Assembly (NCBI RefSeq): GCF_900172265.1
Contig: NZ_FWFK01000003.1
Coordinates: 1-64,000, forward strand
Source: Roseivivax jejudonensis
GTDB taxonomy: Bacteria > Pseudomonadota > Alphaproteobacteria > Rhodobacterales > Rhodobacteraceae
Length of the DNA: 64,000 nucleotides
Direction of reading: 5' to 3'
The position numbers and the translations under genes are program-made. This document shows, piece after piece, positions 1 through 7,640 of this stretch (positions are counted from its first letter, which is position 1; each line of letters opens with the position of its first letter). Below the pieces are notes generated by a model. It did not search any database, had not been told where the DNA came from, and saw only the letters and a list, made by a program, of their open reading frames with translations.

Positions 1-370
1 CCGAGGCCCGCGGCTATCCCTGCATGGTGGTCAGCGACAACGGAACTGAACTGACCTCGAACGCCATCCTGAAGTGGCAGGAGGAGCGCCATGTCGAGTG
101 GCACTACATCGCGCCAGGCAAGCCCATGCAGAACGGCTTCGTGGAGAGCTTCAATGGCCGGCTCCGCGACGAATGCCTCAACGAGCACCTCTTCGCCAGC
201 CTGCGCCATGCCCGCCATTTGATTGCGACATGGCGCGAAGACTACAACCATCACCGCCCGCACACGAGCCTCGACGGGCTTACCCCGCGGGAATACTTCA
301 ACAGGTCAGAGAAGGACCAAACCCGGAACGGACTAAACTTCTGAACGAGGACAATCCGGGGAGCAGGTCA
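1..370 (+). mobile_element. Right end of an IS3-family insertion sequence
   Basis: Only the 3' part of the element lies in the window. The transposase reading frame stops at 344 and a terminal sequence runs to about 370. Read on the complementary strand it begins TGACCTGCTCCCCGGATT, which looks like the terminal inverted repeat of IS407-type IS3 elements (5'-TG...CA-3' ends). The right boundary at 370 is inferred from that similarity. The target-site duplication cannot be checked because the left end is outside the window. The element ends 11 bp before the tniQ start codon. Confidence 0.7.
3..344 (+). CDS. IS3-family transposase OrfB, C-terminal part (5' end outside window)
   Basis: The frame is open from the window edge and codes for the C-terminal part of an rve-type DDE integrase core. 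It shows the second catalytic Asp in SDNGTEL, then the [16 protein letters not shown] block holding the catalytic Glu, and ends with the [19 protein letters not shown] segment typical of IS3/IS407 OrfB. It would catalyse copy-out-paste-in transposition together with OrfA. The first Met in the frame, at 24, is internal and not a true start. Whether the whole element is intact cannot be judged here. Confidence 0.88.
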   Translation, partial: EARGYPCMVVSDNGTELTSNAILKWQEERHVEWHYIAPGKPMQNGFVESFNGRLRDECLNEHLFASLRHARHLIATWREDYNHHRPHTSLDGLTPREYFNRSEKDQTRNGLNF

Positions 371-381
371 ACGGCCAATAC

Positions 382-2214
382 ATGCTGCGAACGCCATTGC
401 CGTTGCGTGTCGACCTCGCAGATAGGGAGACTGCCTTTTCATTCATGGCGTGTCTCGCCGCGATGAATGGGACCGATGCGCAAGGCTTCGGCCTGGAACA
501 GGACATCGCGTTCCAGCGCGTTCTCGATGGTGAGCCCCAGGCGGTCGCTGAACTGGCCGTGCTGGGAGGCACTGATGCGTTTCAACTGGCGGCTTGGACG
601 GCGCGGAAACGGGAGGGGCGGCGCCACGTTCTGTGCGGCGAACCGTTCCCCGGCAAACTCATCCGTGAGCCCGTGATCCGAGGGTGTCCGGTCTGCTTGC
701 GGCAGGATGCGGCCGCCTCCCTTCTGCCACCCGAACAGGCGATGGCTCTACGCGGCATCTGGACGGTGCCGAACCTGACGATCTGCCTGAAGCACGATCA
801 CCCGCTCGTTCCCCTTTGGCGCCACGTGCGGCCGACCGAGCGGTACGACACGGTCGTGCGCTTTCGGTCCATCGCGCCGGACATCGTATCTGGAGTGTTC
901 GACCGCGAGACACGGGAGCCGACCGAGTTCGACGAATGGATCGAGGCACGCCTGACAGACGGACCAGGCTCGTCCTGGCTTGACCAGCACCCCCTGCATG
1001 CAGCTGCTACGTTCTGCTACCTGCTCGGCAGCGCGCTAATGCGCCACGAGACCGCCGCGCCGTCGGATGTTCACCCCGACGACCGCTGGGCGCTTCTGCA
1101 GATGGGTTTCGCCGTGGCGCGACACGGTCCGACGCGCATCCGCGAGGCCTTGCAGCGCCTCCAGGATCTGCCTGGTGAACCACATCGGGGTCCGAAAGCG
1201 ATCTATCCGGTCCTCTATGATCGCCTGTCCCGAGATTACCGGCACGCTCCCGAGTTCATTCCGTTTCGCGAGGTGTTGCGCACCCATCTCATCGAGACCT
1301 GGCCGTTCGGGACCGGCGACGACCTGCTGGGCGAACCGGTCGAGCAACGCAAGCTCCACTCCGTCCAGTCGGCATCCCGAGAAACCGGTATCGATCCTCG
1401 GCGGCTCCGAAAGATGCTGAGAAGCAGAGGACTGATCGCCGATCAGCGACCCGATGCCTGGGAGGTCTTCGATGCAGCAGCAGCCGAGCCGCTCCTGAAC
1501 GCGATGACCCGCCTTGTGCCAGCCACGCACTTCGCCAGGTCCCTGGGCATGTCACGGTCTCAGTTCGACCGCCTGGTGGCCGACGGAATTCTCCAGCCTG
1601 CGCTCGATACATCCGGGACGAAATCGGTCTGGGACCCGCGGGCCGGCCAAGCAATGCTGACCGAGCTCTTCGCCGGCGCAGAACCGCTTCGCCAGGCGCA
1701 GCACGGCTGGGAGCACATCTCGAAATCGGCAAGCCGCTTGAAGATCGGTCCAGGCGTCATCATTGACGGCATCAGGGAGGGCCTGATCCGTCGCGTCGGC
1801 CGACACTCGGATTTTGATGGCTACGCGGCTCTCTATGTCTACCACGACGAGGTCGCATCGGCTGTCGCCGATGAGGCTCCTGAGGCCATGTCTCTTGAGC
1901 TCTTCGCGAAAACGGTCGGGATCGGCCGACCGGCACATCTGAGGCGGCTGGTCGCAAACGGGCATACGACCGCCACAAGGCTCCGCAATCCGCGCACGGG
2001 CGCTCTCCAGCCTTACATCACCGGCGAGGATGCGGACGCCTTCCACGCCACTTTCTACACGCTACGCACCGCATCGAGATCACACGGCTTCTCGTGGCAG
2101 AGCCTCGTTGCCCGCCTCAAGCGAGCCGGGGTGCAGCCGTTCAGCTCGGCGGACGAGGAATATGGTGACCTCTATCTGAAACGCGACGTCGACGAGGCCC
2201 TGGAGCAGCCCTAG
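382..2214 (+). CDS. tniQ: TniQ/TnsD-family transposon targeting protein
   Basis: A 610-residue protein with the TniQ N-terminal domain: the opening PLPLRVDLADRETAFSFMACLA and a zinc finger formed by C102/C105 (CPVC) and C135/H138 (CLKH). TniQ/TnsD proteins select the target site for Tn7- and Tn5053-like transposons. The C-terminal half has several helix-turn-helix-like blocks (around residues 335-352, 383-402 and 510-530), as expected for a long, site-reading TnsD-type protein. No TniA, TniB or TnsABC gene is visible. An IS3 end stops 11 bp upstream, so the native promoter and perhaps a few codons may be lost. Codon use is less GC-biased than in neighbouring genes, which suggests transfer. 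The family call is firm; activity is unknown. Confidence 0.8.
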   Translation: MLRTPLPLRVDLADRETAFSFMACLAAMNGTDAQGFGLEQDIAFQRVLDGEPQAVAELAVLGGTDAFQLAAWTARKREGRRHVLCGEPFPGKLIREPVIRGCPVCLRQDAAASLLPPEQAMALRGIWTVPNLTICLKHDHPLVPLWRHVRPTERYDTVVRFRSIAPDIVSGVFDRETREPTEFDEWIEARLTDGPGSSWLDQHPLHAAATFCYLLGSALMRHETAAPSDVHPDDRWALLQMGFAVARHGPTRIREALQRLQDLPGEPHRGPKAIYPVLYDRLSRDYRHAPEFIPFREVLRTHLIETWPFGTGDDLLGEPVEQRKLHSVQSASRETGIDPRRLRKMLRSRGLIADQRPDAWEVFDAAAAEPLLNAMTRLVPATHFARSLGMSRSQFDRLVADGILQPALDTSGTKSVWDPRAGQAMLTELFAGAEPLRQAQHGWEHISKSASRLKIGPGVIIDGIREGLIRRVGRHSDFDGYAALYVYHDEVASAVADEAPEAMSLELFAKTVGIGRPAHLRRLVANGHTTATRLRNPRTGALQPYITGEDADAFHATFYTLRTASRSHGFSWQSLVARLKRAGVQPFSSADEEYGDLYLKRDVDEALEQP

Positions 2215-2328
2215 AGGGCGGCGCTGGACGGAGCCGAGCGAATTGTCCATTCAAGTCGGGAGCTTAGACCTTCGGACGTGGTGTTGTGCGAGCCTAGAAC
2301 AAACGCTGACAAAACGGCTTGACAGAGC

Positions 2329-2364
2329 TTGCGCATTCTTTTCGCGTCGTTTGCGCACTCTTTT
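2329..2364. repeat. Two near-identical 14-bp direct repeats between tniQ and nrdJ
   Basis: TTGCGCATTCTTTT (2329-2342) and TTGCGCACTCTTTT (2351-2364) differ at one base and are offset by 22 bp, about two helical turns. They lie in a relatively AT-rich gap between the tniQ stop and the 3' end of the RNR gene. Terminal transposase-binding sites of Tn7/Tn5053-like elements are short repeats arranged in this way, so these may mark the transposon end. That role is inferred. Confidence 0.5.
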
Positions 2365-2395
2365 GGTTTTTCTGGCTACGCCTCGCACCCGCGCG

Positions 2396-4681
2396 TCAGC
2401 CGCACTTGGAATGGCCGCAACTCGCGCAGGTCATGCAGCCCTCGACCATGCGCATCTCGAATTGACCGCAGGAGGGACAGGCCTTTCCGCGCGGCGCGTC
2501 GAGGCCGACGACACGGGCCTGCGGATCGGACTTGAGCCCCATGCCCTCGCTTTCGAGAAAGCCGGTTGCGACGAGATGCTGTTCGATCACGCCGCCGATC
2601 GCGGCAAGGATCGAGGGGATGTACTTTCCCTTCACCCACGCGCCGCCGCGCGGGTCGAACACCGCCTTGAGCTCCTCGACGACGAACGACACGTCGCCGC
2701 CGCGCCGGAACACCGCCGAGATCATCCGCGTGAGCGCCACCGTCCAGGCGAAATGCTCCATGTTCTTGGAGTTGATGAACACCTCGAAAGGCCGCCGGCG
2801 CCCGCCCACGACGATATCGTTGATCGTCAGGTAGATCGCGTGCTCGCTGTCGGGCCACTTGAGCTTGTAGGTGTTGCCCTCGAGCGCCTGCGGACGGTCG
2901 AGCGGCTCGGACATGTAGACCACCTCGGCGCCGTCCTCGGCCTCCTTCACGAGGACCGGCGTGTCGCCCTGCCCGGCCGTGTCGCCCTCCGACACGCTCA
3001 GCACCGAGCCCGTCACCTCGTTCGGCCGATAGGTGGTGCAGCCCTTGCAGCCGGTCTCGTAGGCCTGAAGGTAGACATCCTTGAACGCCTCGAACGAGAT
3101 GTCCTCCGGGCAGTTGATCGTCTTGGAGATCGAACTGTCGATCCAGCGTTGCGCCGCCGCCTGCATCCGCACGTGATCCTCGGGCGGCAGGGTCTGGGCG
3201 TTGACGAAGTACTCCGGGAACGGCGCGTCGCCCTGGGTTTCGCGCCACATCTGCACCGCGTAGTCGACGACCTCTTCCTCGGTGCGCGAGCCGTCGTTCT
3301 GCAACACCTTCCGTGTGTAGGCATAGGCGAAGACGGGTTCGATCCCCGACGACACATTGCCGGCATAAAGCGAGATCGTGCCCGTGGGCGCGATCGAGGT
3401 GAGAAGCGCGTTGCGGATCCCGTGGGCGCGCACGGCGTCGCGCACCTCGTCGTCCATCGCCTGCATCATCGGCGTGGCGAGGTAGGCCTCGGCATCGAAG
3501 AGCGGGAACGCGCCCTTTTCCTTGGCCAGCTCGGCGCTGGCAAGGTAGGAGGCGCGCGCGATGCGGCGCAGCCAGTCCTCGGTCTGGGCGGCGGCGGCCT
3601 CCGAGCCGTAGCGCAGGCCGAGCATGAGAAGCGCATCGGCGAGACCGGTGACACCGAGACCGATCCGGCGCTTGGCCGCCGCCTCGCGCGCCTGCGCCTC
3701 GAGCGGAAAGCGCGAGGCGTCGACGACGTTGTCCATCATCCGCACGGCCATGCGTACGAGATCCTCGAGCGCGGCATCGTCGATGCGCGCTTCGGGCGTG
3801 AACGGATCGGTGACCAGCCGTGCCAGGTTGACCGAACCGAGCAGGCACGCGCCGTAGGGGGGCAACGGCTGTTCGCCGCAGGGATTGGTCGCCGCGATCG
3901 TCTCGCAGTAACTCAGGTTGTTGGTCTCGTTGATGCGGTCGATGAAGATCACGCCCGGTTCGGCGTAGTCGTAGGTTGCGCGCATGATCCGGTTCCAGAG
4001 CTCGCGCGCCGGCAGCGTGTGGTAGACGCGACCGTCGAAGACGAGATCCCAGGACCCGTCGGCCTTGACCGCCTCCATGAAGGCGTCGGACACGAGAACC
4101 GAGAGGTTGAACATCCGCAGCCGCGCACTGTCGGCCTTGGCGCCGATGAACTCCTCGATGTCGGGATGATCGCAGCGCATCGTCGCCATCATCGCGCCGC
4201 GGCGGCTGCCGGCGGACATGATGGTGCGGCACATCGCGTCCCACACATCCATGAAGCTGAGCGGGCCCGACGCATCGGCGGCCACGCCGGTCACCGCCGC
4301 GCCGCGCGGGCGGATCGTCGAGAAATCGTAGCCGATGCCGCCGCCCTGCTGCATCGTCAGCGCGGCCTCCTTCAGCATGTCGAAGATCCCGGCCATCGTG
4401 TCGGGTATCGTGCCCATGACGAAGCAGTTGAAGAGCGTCACGGACCGCGCGGTGCCCGCCCCCGCGACGATGCGGCCGGCCGGCAGGAAGCGGAAATCCT
4501 CCAGCGCCGCGTAGAACCGAGGCTCCCATTCCTCGGGATCCGCCTCGGTCTCCGCGAGCGCGCGGGCGATCCGACGCCACGTCTCCTCGACGCTGCGGTC
4601 CACCGGGGTGCCGTCCGCCTCTTTCAGACGATACTTCATGTCCCAGATCTGTTCGGCGATGGGAGCGGCGAAACGGCTCAT
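2396..4681 (-). CDS. nrdJ: Adenosylcobalamin-dependent (class II) ribonucleoside-diphosphate reductase, short form
   Basis: A 761-residue class II ribonucleotide reductase that makes deoxynucleotides using a coenzyme-B12-derived thiyl radical. Visible signatures are the NPCGEQPLPPYGACLLGSVNL block with NPCGE at 266-270, the LFNCFVM segment around C86, the IAPTGTISLYAGNVSSGIEP loop and a C-terminal zinc-ribbon-like tail with CxxC at 735/738 and further Cys at 749, 752, 755 and 760 that can re-reduce the active site. The ATG at 4681 is preceded by AGGAG. A second, longer class II enzyme lies about 11 kb away, so this copy is redundant or specialised. It diverges from the DUF1489 gene across a short shared promoter region. 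Its 3' end faces the tniQ region. Confidence 0.95.
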   Translation of the reverse strand: MSRFAAPIAEQIWDMKYRLKEADGTPVDRSVEETWRRIARALAETEADPEEWEPRFYAALEDFRFLPAGRIVAGAGTARSVTLFNCFVMGTIPDTMAGIFDMLKEAALTMQQGGGIGYDFSTIRPRGAAVTGVAADASGPLSFMDVWDAMCRTIMSAGSRRGAMMATMRCDHPDIEEFIGAKADSARLRMFNLSVLVSDAFMEAVKADGSWDLVFDGRVYHTLPARELWNRIMRATYDYAEPGVIFIDRINETNNLSYCETIAATNPCGEQPLPPYGACLLGSVNLARLVTDPFTPEARIDDAALEDLVRMAVRMMDNVVDASRFPLEAQAREAAAKRRIGLGVTGLADALLMLGLRYGSEAAAAQTEDWLRRIARASYLASAELAKEKGAFPLFDAEAYLATPMMQAMDDEVRDAVRAHGIRNALLTSIAPTGTISLYAGNVSSGIEPVFAYAYTRKVLQNDGSRTEEEVVDYAVQMWRETQGDAPFPEYFVNAQTLPPEDHVRMQAAAQRWIDSSISKTINCPEDISFEAFKDVYLQAYETGCKGCTTYRPNEVTGSVLSVSEGDTAGQGDTPVLVKEAEDGAEVVYMSEPLDRPQALEGNTYKLKWPDSEHAIYLTINDIVVGGRRRPFEVFINSKNMEHFAWTVALTRMISAVFRRGGDVSFVVEELKAVFDPRGGAWVKGKYIPSILAAIGGVIEQHLVATGFLESEGMGLKSDPQARVVGLDAPRGKACPSCGQFEMRMVEGCMTCASCGHSKCG

Positions 4682-4741
4682 GGGGGCGGCTCCTGTGGCT
4701 GGCGCGACGTCCGCTAGGGTTTGCCCCGAGCGACGGAAGGA

Positions 4742-4757
4742 CTACAATATAGAGCGT
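4742..4757. promoter_or_regulatory. Candidate NrdR box in the nrdJ/DUF1489 divergent promoter
   Basis: CTACAATATAGAGCGT matches the NrdR consensus ACACWATATATWGTGT at 12 of 16 positions and lies about 60 bp upstream of the short nrdJ start. NrdR is the universal bacterial RNR repressor. The site also contains -10-like TATATT/TACAAT sequences, so binding would cover a promoter. It was matched by eye. Confidence 0.5.
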
Positions 4758-4773
4758 GGTGAGTGGAGATTCC

Positions 4774-5205
4774 ATGACAGATGTCGTGCATCTGGTAAAA
4801 CTGAGCGCGGGCACCGAAAGCGTCGAGCAATTGCAGCGCTGGCAGGCCTCGCGCGCGGCGCAGGGCCCCGACGGCCACCCGCGCCACGTGACGCGGATGT
4901 GGCCCAAACGCGAGCAGGCGATCCTGGCCGGGGGCTCGATCTTCTGGGTGATCAAGGGCCTGATCCAGTGTCGCCAGCGGATTCTGCGCCTCGACGAGGT
5001 CACCGGTCAGGACGGCATCCGCCGCTGCGCCATCGTGCTCGAGCCCGAGATCGTGCGCGTGACCCCGGCCCCGCGCCGGCCGTTCCAGGGCTGGCGCTAC
5101 CTCGCCGCCCAGGACGCGCCCGCCGACCTGAGATCGGCGCGCGCCGACGACGACGCGCTGCCGCCCGAACTCGCCGGCGCCCTGGCGGAGATCGGCGTGA
5201 TCTGA
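4774..5205 (+). CDS. DUF1489 family protein
   Basis: A 143-residue protein of unknown function, widely conserved in Alphaproteobacteria. It begins MTDVVHLVKLSAGTESVEQL and contains the family's TRMWPKR and GGSIFWVIKGLIQCRQ segments. The ATG at 4774 is chosen because GGAG lies 5 bases upstream; a GTG at 4756 would add six residues without a good ribosome binding site. No catalytic motif is recognisable. It is divergent from the short nrdJ. Small and soluble; the function should not be guessed. Confidence 0.8.
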   Translation: MTDVVHLVKLSAGTESVEQLQRWQASRAAQGPDGHPRHVTRMWPKREQAILAGGSIFWVIKGLIQCRQRILRLDEVTGQDGIRRCAIVLEPEIVRVTPAPRRPFQGWRYLAAQDAPADLRSARADDDALPPELAGALAEIGVI

Positions 5206-5559
5206 GCGACCGCCGACTTGCTGGGTGCGCAGGGTATGAGGACCGGACCGGGGGCGCTGCCCCCGGACCCCCGGAGTATTTGTCCAAGGAGAACGGGCTG
5301 GGGCGGGCGTCGCTGCCGGTGTGTGCGCCTGACGGGGCGAGCGCGGGGTCATGTCGATGCGCGCACACGCCGCGCGGGGGCCGGCGCGCGGGCAAGGGAT
5401 CGTCGAAGGGTCTTGAAGCCGGAGAGAGCCCGGGCGCGGCGGGGTGCCGGGCGGGGGGCTGTGCGGTGCCGCAGATGTGGTGTGTCCGGCGGAGGCGGCT
5501 CTGGCGTTCCGGGCGCACGACGTTAGCTTCGCCGTGACCGCAGCCGACAGGAGGCCGAC
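5206..5559. other. Intergenic stretch with a palindromic GC-rich repeat
   Basis: About 350 bp without a convincing gene. It holds the dispersed repeat at 5245-5281. Towards its end, AGGAGG followed by CCGAC forms the ribosome binding site of the GSH oxidoreductase gene. The remainder is GC-rich sequence with no coding signature. Confidence 0.6.
5245..5281 (+). repeat. Dispersed palindromic GC-rich repeat, copy 1
   Basis: The unit contains the hairpin GGGGGCGCTGCCCCC followed by GGACCCCCGG and an AT-rich end (AGTATTT). An almost identical copy in opposite orientation lies at 23829-23863, with 30 consecutive bases shared. Its position between genes and its palindromic core resemble REP/BIME-type repeats. 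It lies 3' of the DUF1489 gene and could act as a transcription terminator or mRNA stabiliser. Confidence 0.75.
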
Positions 5560-6417
5560 ATGAGCTACACCCCGCCCGAGATCTGGACCTGGGACGCCGA
5601 GAGCGGCGGCACCTGGGCGAGCCTCAACCGGCCGATCGCCGGACCGACGCACCAGCGCGACCTTCCCGTCGGCGCGCACCCCTTCCAGCTCTATTCGCTG
5701 GCGACGCCGAACGGCGTGAAGGTGACCGTTCTCTTCGAGGAACTGCTGGCGGCGGGCCACGAGGGCGCGGAGTACGATGCGTGGCTGATCCGGATCCAAG
5801 AGGGCGACCAGTTCGGATCGGGCTTCGTCGAGGTCAATCCGAACTCGAAGATCCCGGCTCTTGTGGATCGCAGCGGATCCGAGCCGGTGCGGGTGTTCGA
5901 ATCGGGCGCGATCATGCTGCACCTCGCCGAACGGTTCGATGCGTTCCTCGGACCGAAAGAGAGCCGGCCGGAGATGCTGTCATGGCTGTTCTGGCAGATG
6001 GGATCCGCGCCCTATCTTGGTGGCGGGTTCGGGCATTTCTACGCCTATGCGCCCGAGCCGATGGAATACCCGATCAATCGCTACGCGATGGAGGTGAAGC
6101 GGCAGCTCGACGTGCTCGACCGCACGCTAGCCGATCGCCGCTTCCTGACCGGCGAAAGCTACACGATCGCCGACATGGCCAACTGGGCCTGGTACGGACA
6201 GCTCGCGCTGGGGCGGCAATACAACGCCGCGACCTTCCTGCAGGTGGAGAGCTACGAAAACGTGCAGCGCTGGGCGACGGAGATAGACGCCCGGCCGGCG
6301 GTGCAGCGCGGGCGCATGGTCAACCGGACCTTCGGCGAACCGCAGATGCAGCTGCACGAGCGCCACGCGGCGGAAGATTTCGAGACGCGCACCGAAGACA
6401 AGCGCGCGTCCGAGTGA
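5560..6417 (+). CDS. yghU: Glutathione-dependent disulfide-bond oxidoreductase (YghU type)
   Basis: A 285-residue glutathione transferase-superfamily protein of the Nu/YghU class, which reduces disulfides such as 2-hydroxyethyl disulfide using two bound glutathiones. The N-terminal thioredoxin-like domain has the TPNGVKVTVLFEELL motif, where Thr/Asn replaces the usual Tyr/Ser/Cys, followed by GSGFVEVNPNSKIPALVD and the ESGAIMLHLAERF segment. The all-helical C-terminal domain carries DRTLADRRFLTGE and YTIADMANW. Length matches E. coli YghU. AGGAGG precedes the ATG. It faces choX across a strong hairpin. Confidence 0.9.
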   Translation: MSYTPPEIWTWDAESGGTWASLNRPIAGPTHQRDLPVGAHPFQLYSLATPNGVKVTVLFEELLAAGHEGAEYDAWLIRIQEGDQFGSGFVEVNPNSKIPALVDRSGSEPVRVFESGAIMLHLAERFDAFLGPKESRPEMLSWLFWQMGSAPYLGGGFGHFYAYAPEPMEYPINRYAMEVKRQLDVLDRTLADRRFLTGESYTIADMANWAWYGQLALGRQYNAATFLQVESYENVQRWATEIDARPAVQRGRMVNRTFGEPQMQLHERHAAEDFETRTEDKRASE

Positions 6418-6428
6418 CCGGACGTTCC

Positions 6429-6466
6429 GCGGGCGGCGGGGCCCCGTGCGGCACCCCGCCGCCCGC
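6429..6466. terminator. 13-bp GC hairpin between convergent yghU and choX
   Basis: GCGGGCGGCGGGG (6429-6441) pairs perfectly with CCCCGCCGCCCGC (6454-6466) around a 12-base loop. There is no T tract on either side, so this is either a bidirectional hairpin terminator of the high-GC type or an RNA-stabilising element for both convergent genes. Confidence 0.5.
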
Positions 6467-6474
6467 AGGCGGTG

Positions 6475-7404
6475 TCAGCCGAGCTCGGCCATGACCGCCT
6501 CGACGCCGTCTTCGCCGTCGACGGTCGTCACGCCGTCCAGCCAGCCTTCGACCATGTCGGTGTTCTCCGACAGCCAGGTGCGCGCGGCCTCGGTCGGGTC
6601 GGTGCCGTCGTTGAGGATCGCGCCCATGATCTCGTTCTCCATCTCCAGCGTGAAGGAGAGGTTCTCGAGCAGCGCCTGCACGTTCGGGCAATCCTCGGCG
6701 AAGCCTGCGCGGGTGTTGGTGTAGACCGTCGCGCCGCCGAGATTCGGCCCGAAATAGTCGTCCCCGCCCTCGAGATAGGTGAGATCGAAGTTGGCGTTCA
6801 TCGGGTGCGGCTCCCAGCCGAGGAACACGATCGGCTCGTCGCGGTCGCTGGCGCGGCCGACCTGGGCCAGCATGCCCTGCTCGGAGCTCTCGCGGATGTC
6901 GAACTCGCCGAGGCCGAAGGCGTCCTCCTCGATCATCGACAGAATCAGCCGGTTGCCGTCGTTGCCGGGCTCGATGCCGTAGATCGTCTGGTCGAGCGCA
7001 TCCGCGTTCTCGGCGATGGCGTCGAAGCTGTCGATGCCGAGCTCCGCCCCGGCGGCGTTGGTGGCCAGCGTGTACTTGGCGCCCTCGAGGTTGGCGCGCA
7101 CGGTTTCGACCGTGCCGTCCTCGCGATAGGGCGCGATGTCGTTCTCCATCGTCGGCATCCAGTTGCCGAGGAACACGTCGACATCGCCGTCCGACATCGC
7201 CGTGTAGGTCACCGGCACCGAGAGCACCCGCGTTTCGGTGTCGTAGCCGAGCGCCTCGAGCACCACCGTCGTCGCGGCGGTCGTCGCGGTGATGTCGGTC
7301 CAGCCGACATCGGCGAAGACGACCTCGGAGCAGGTCTCCTGGGCCTGCGCGGCGCCGCCGGCCGCGAGCGCAAGCGCGAGGCTCGCCGTGAACGTGCGTG
7401 TCAT
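6475..7404 (-). CDS. choX: Choline ABC transporter substrate-binding protein
   Basis: A 309-residue periplasmic binding protein of the OpuAC/ChoX type. It has a signal peptide (cleavage near AQAQ, residue 22), then VVFADVGWTDITATTA, which forms part of the quaternary-ammonium binding cage, VFLGNWMPTM, and FLGWEPHPMN with aromatic residues expected to contact choline. It would capture choline for glycine betaine synthesis or catabolism. The permease and ATPase genes (choWV) are not adjacent, so it is an orphan here. The family call is strong; ligand specificity is inferred from similarity to ChoX. Confidence 0.88.
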   Translation of the reverse strand: MTRTFTASLALALAAGGAAQAQETCSEVVFADVGWTDITATTAATTVVLEALGYDTETRVLSVPVTYTAMSDGDVDVFLGNWMPTMENDIAPYREDGTVETVRANLEGAKYTLATNAAGAELGIDSFDAIAENADALDQTIYGIEPGNDGNRLILSMIEEDAFGLGEFDIRESSEQGMLAQVGRASDRDEPIVFLGWEPHPMNANFDLTYLEGGDDYFGPNLGGATVYTNTRAGFAEDCPNVQALLENLSFTLEMENEIMGAILNDGTDPTEAARTWLSENTDMVEGWLDGVTTVDGEDGVEAVMAELG

Positions 7405-7640
7405 GTTCGTCTCCCCTGTCGATGTGATGATGGGCGCATCATGGCCAAATTGACTCGTGAATCAACCGTTGCGGCCCCGGCGGTTTCCACTGCGTCGTCC
7501 AGGGGCGCTCCCCAACGATCTTCCCGAGCCCACAAGCGAGGGCGACGCCGCATATTTTCAAGGTCGGGCCGCTGTCCTGCCACAAAGCTCTGCCAGCGTC
7601 CCGCGCGAGGACATCACAGAGCAGCAGGGGGACACCCGCG

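Noticed and set aside
2243-4717. An 824-codon plus-strand frame opposite the short nrdJ
   Set aside because: Same antisense GC artefact; composition is not protein-like and nrdJ explains the region.
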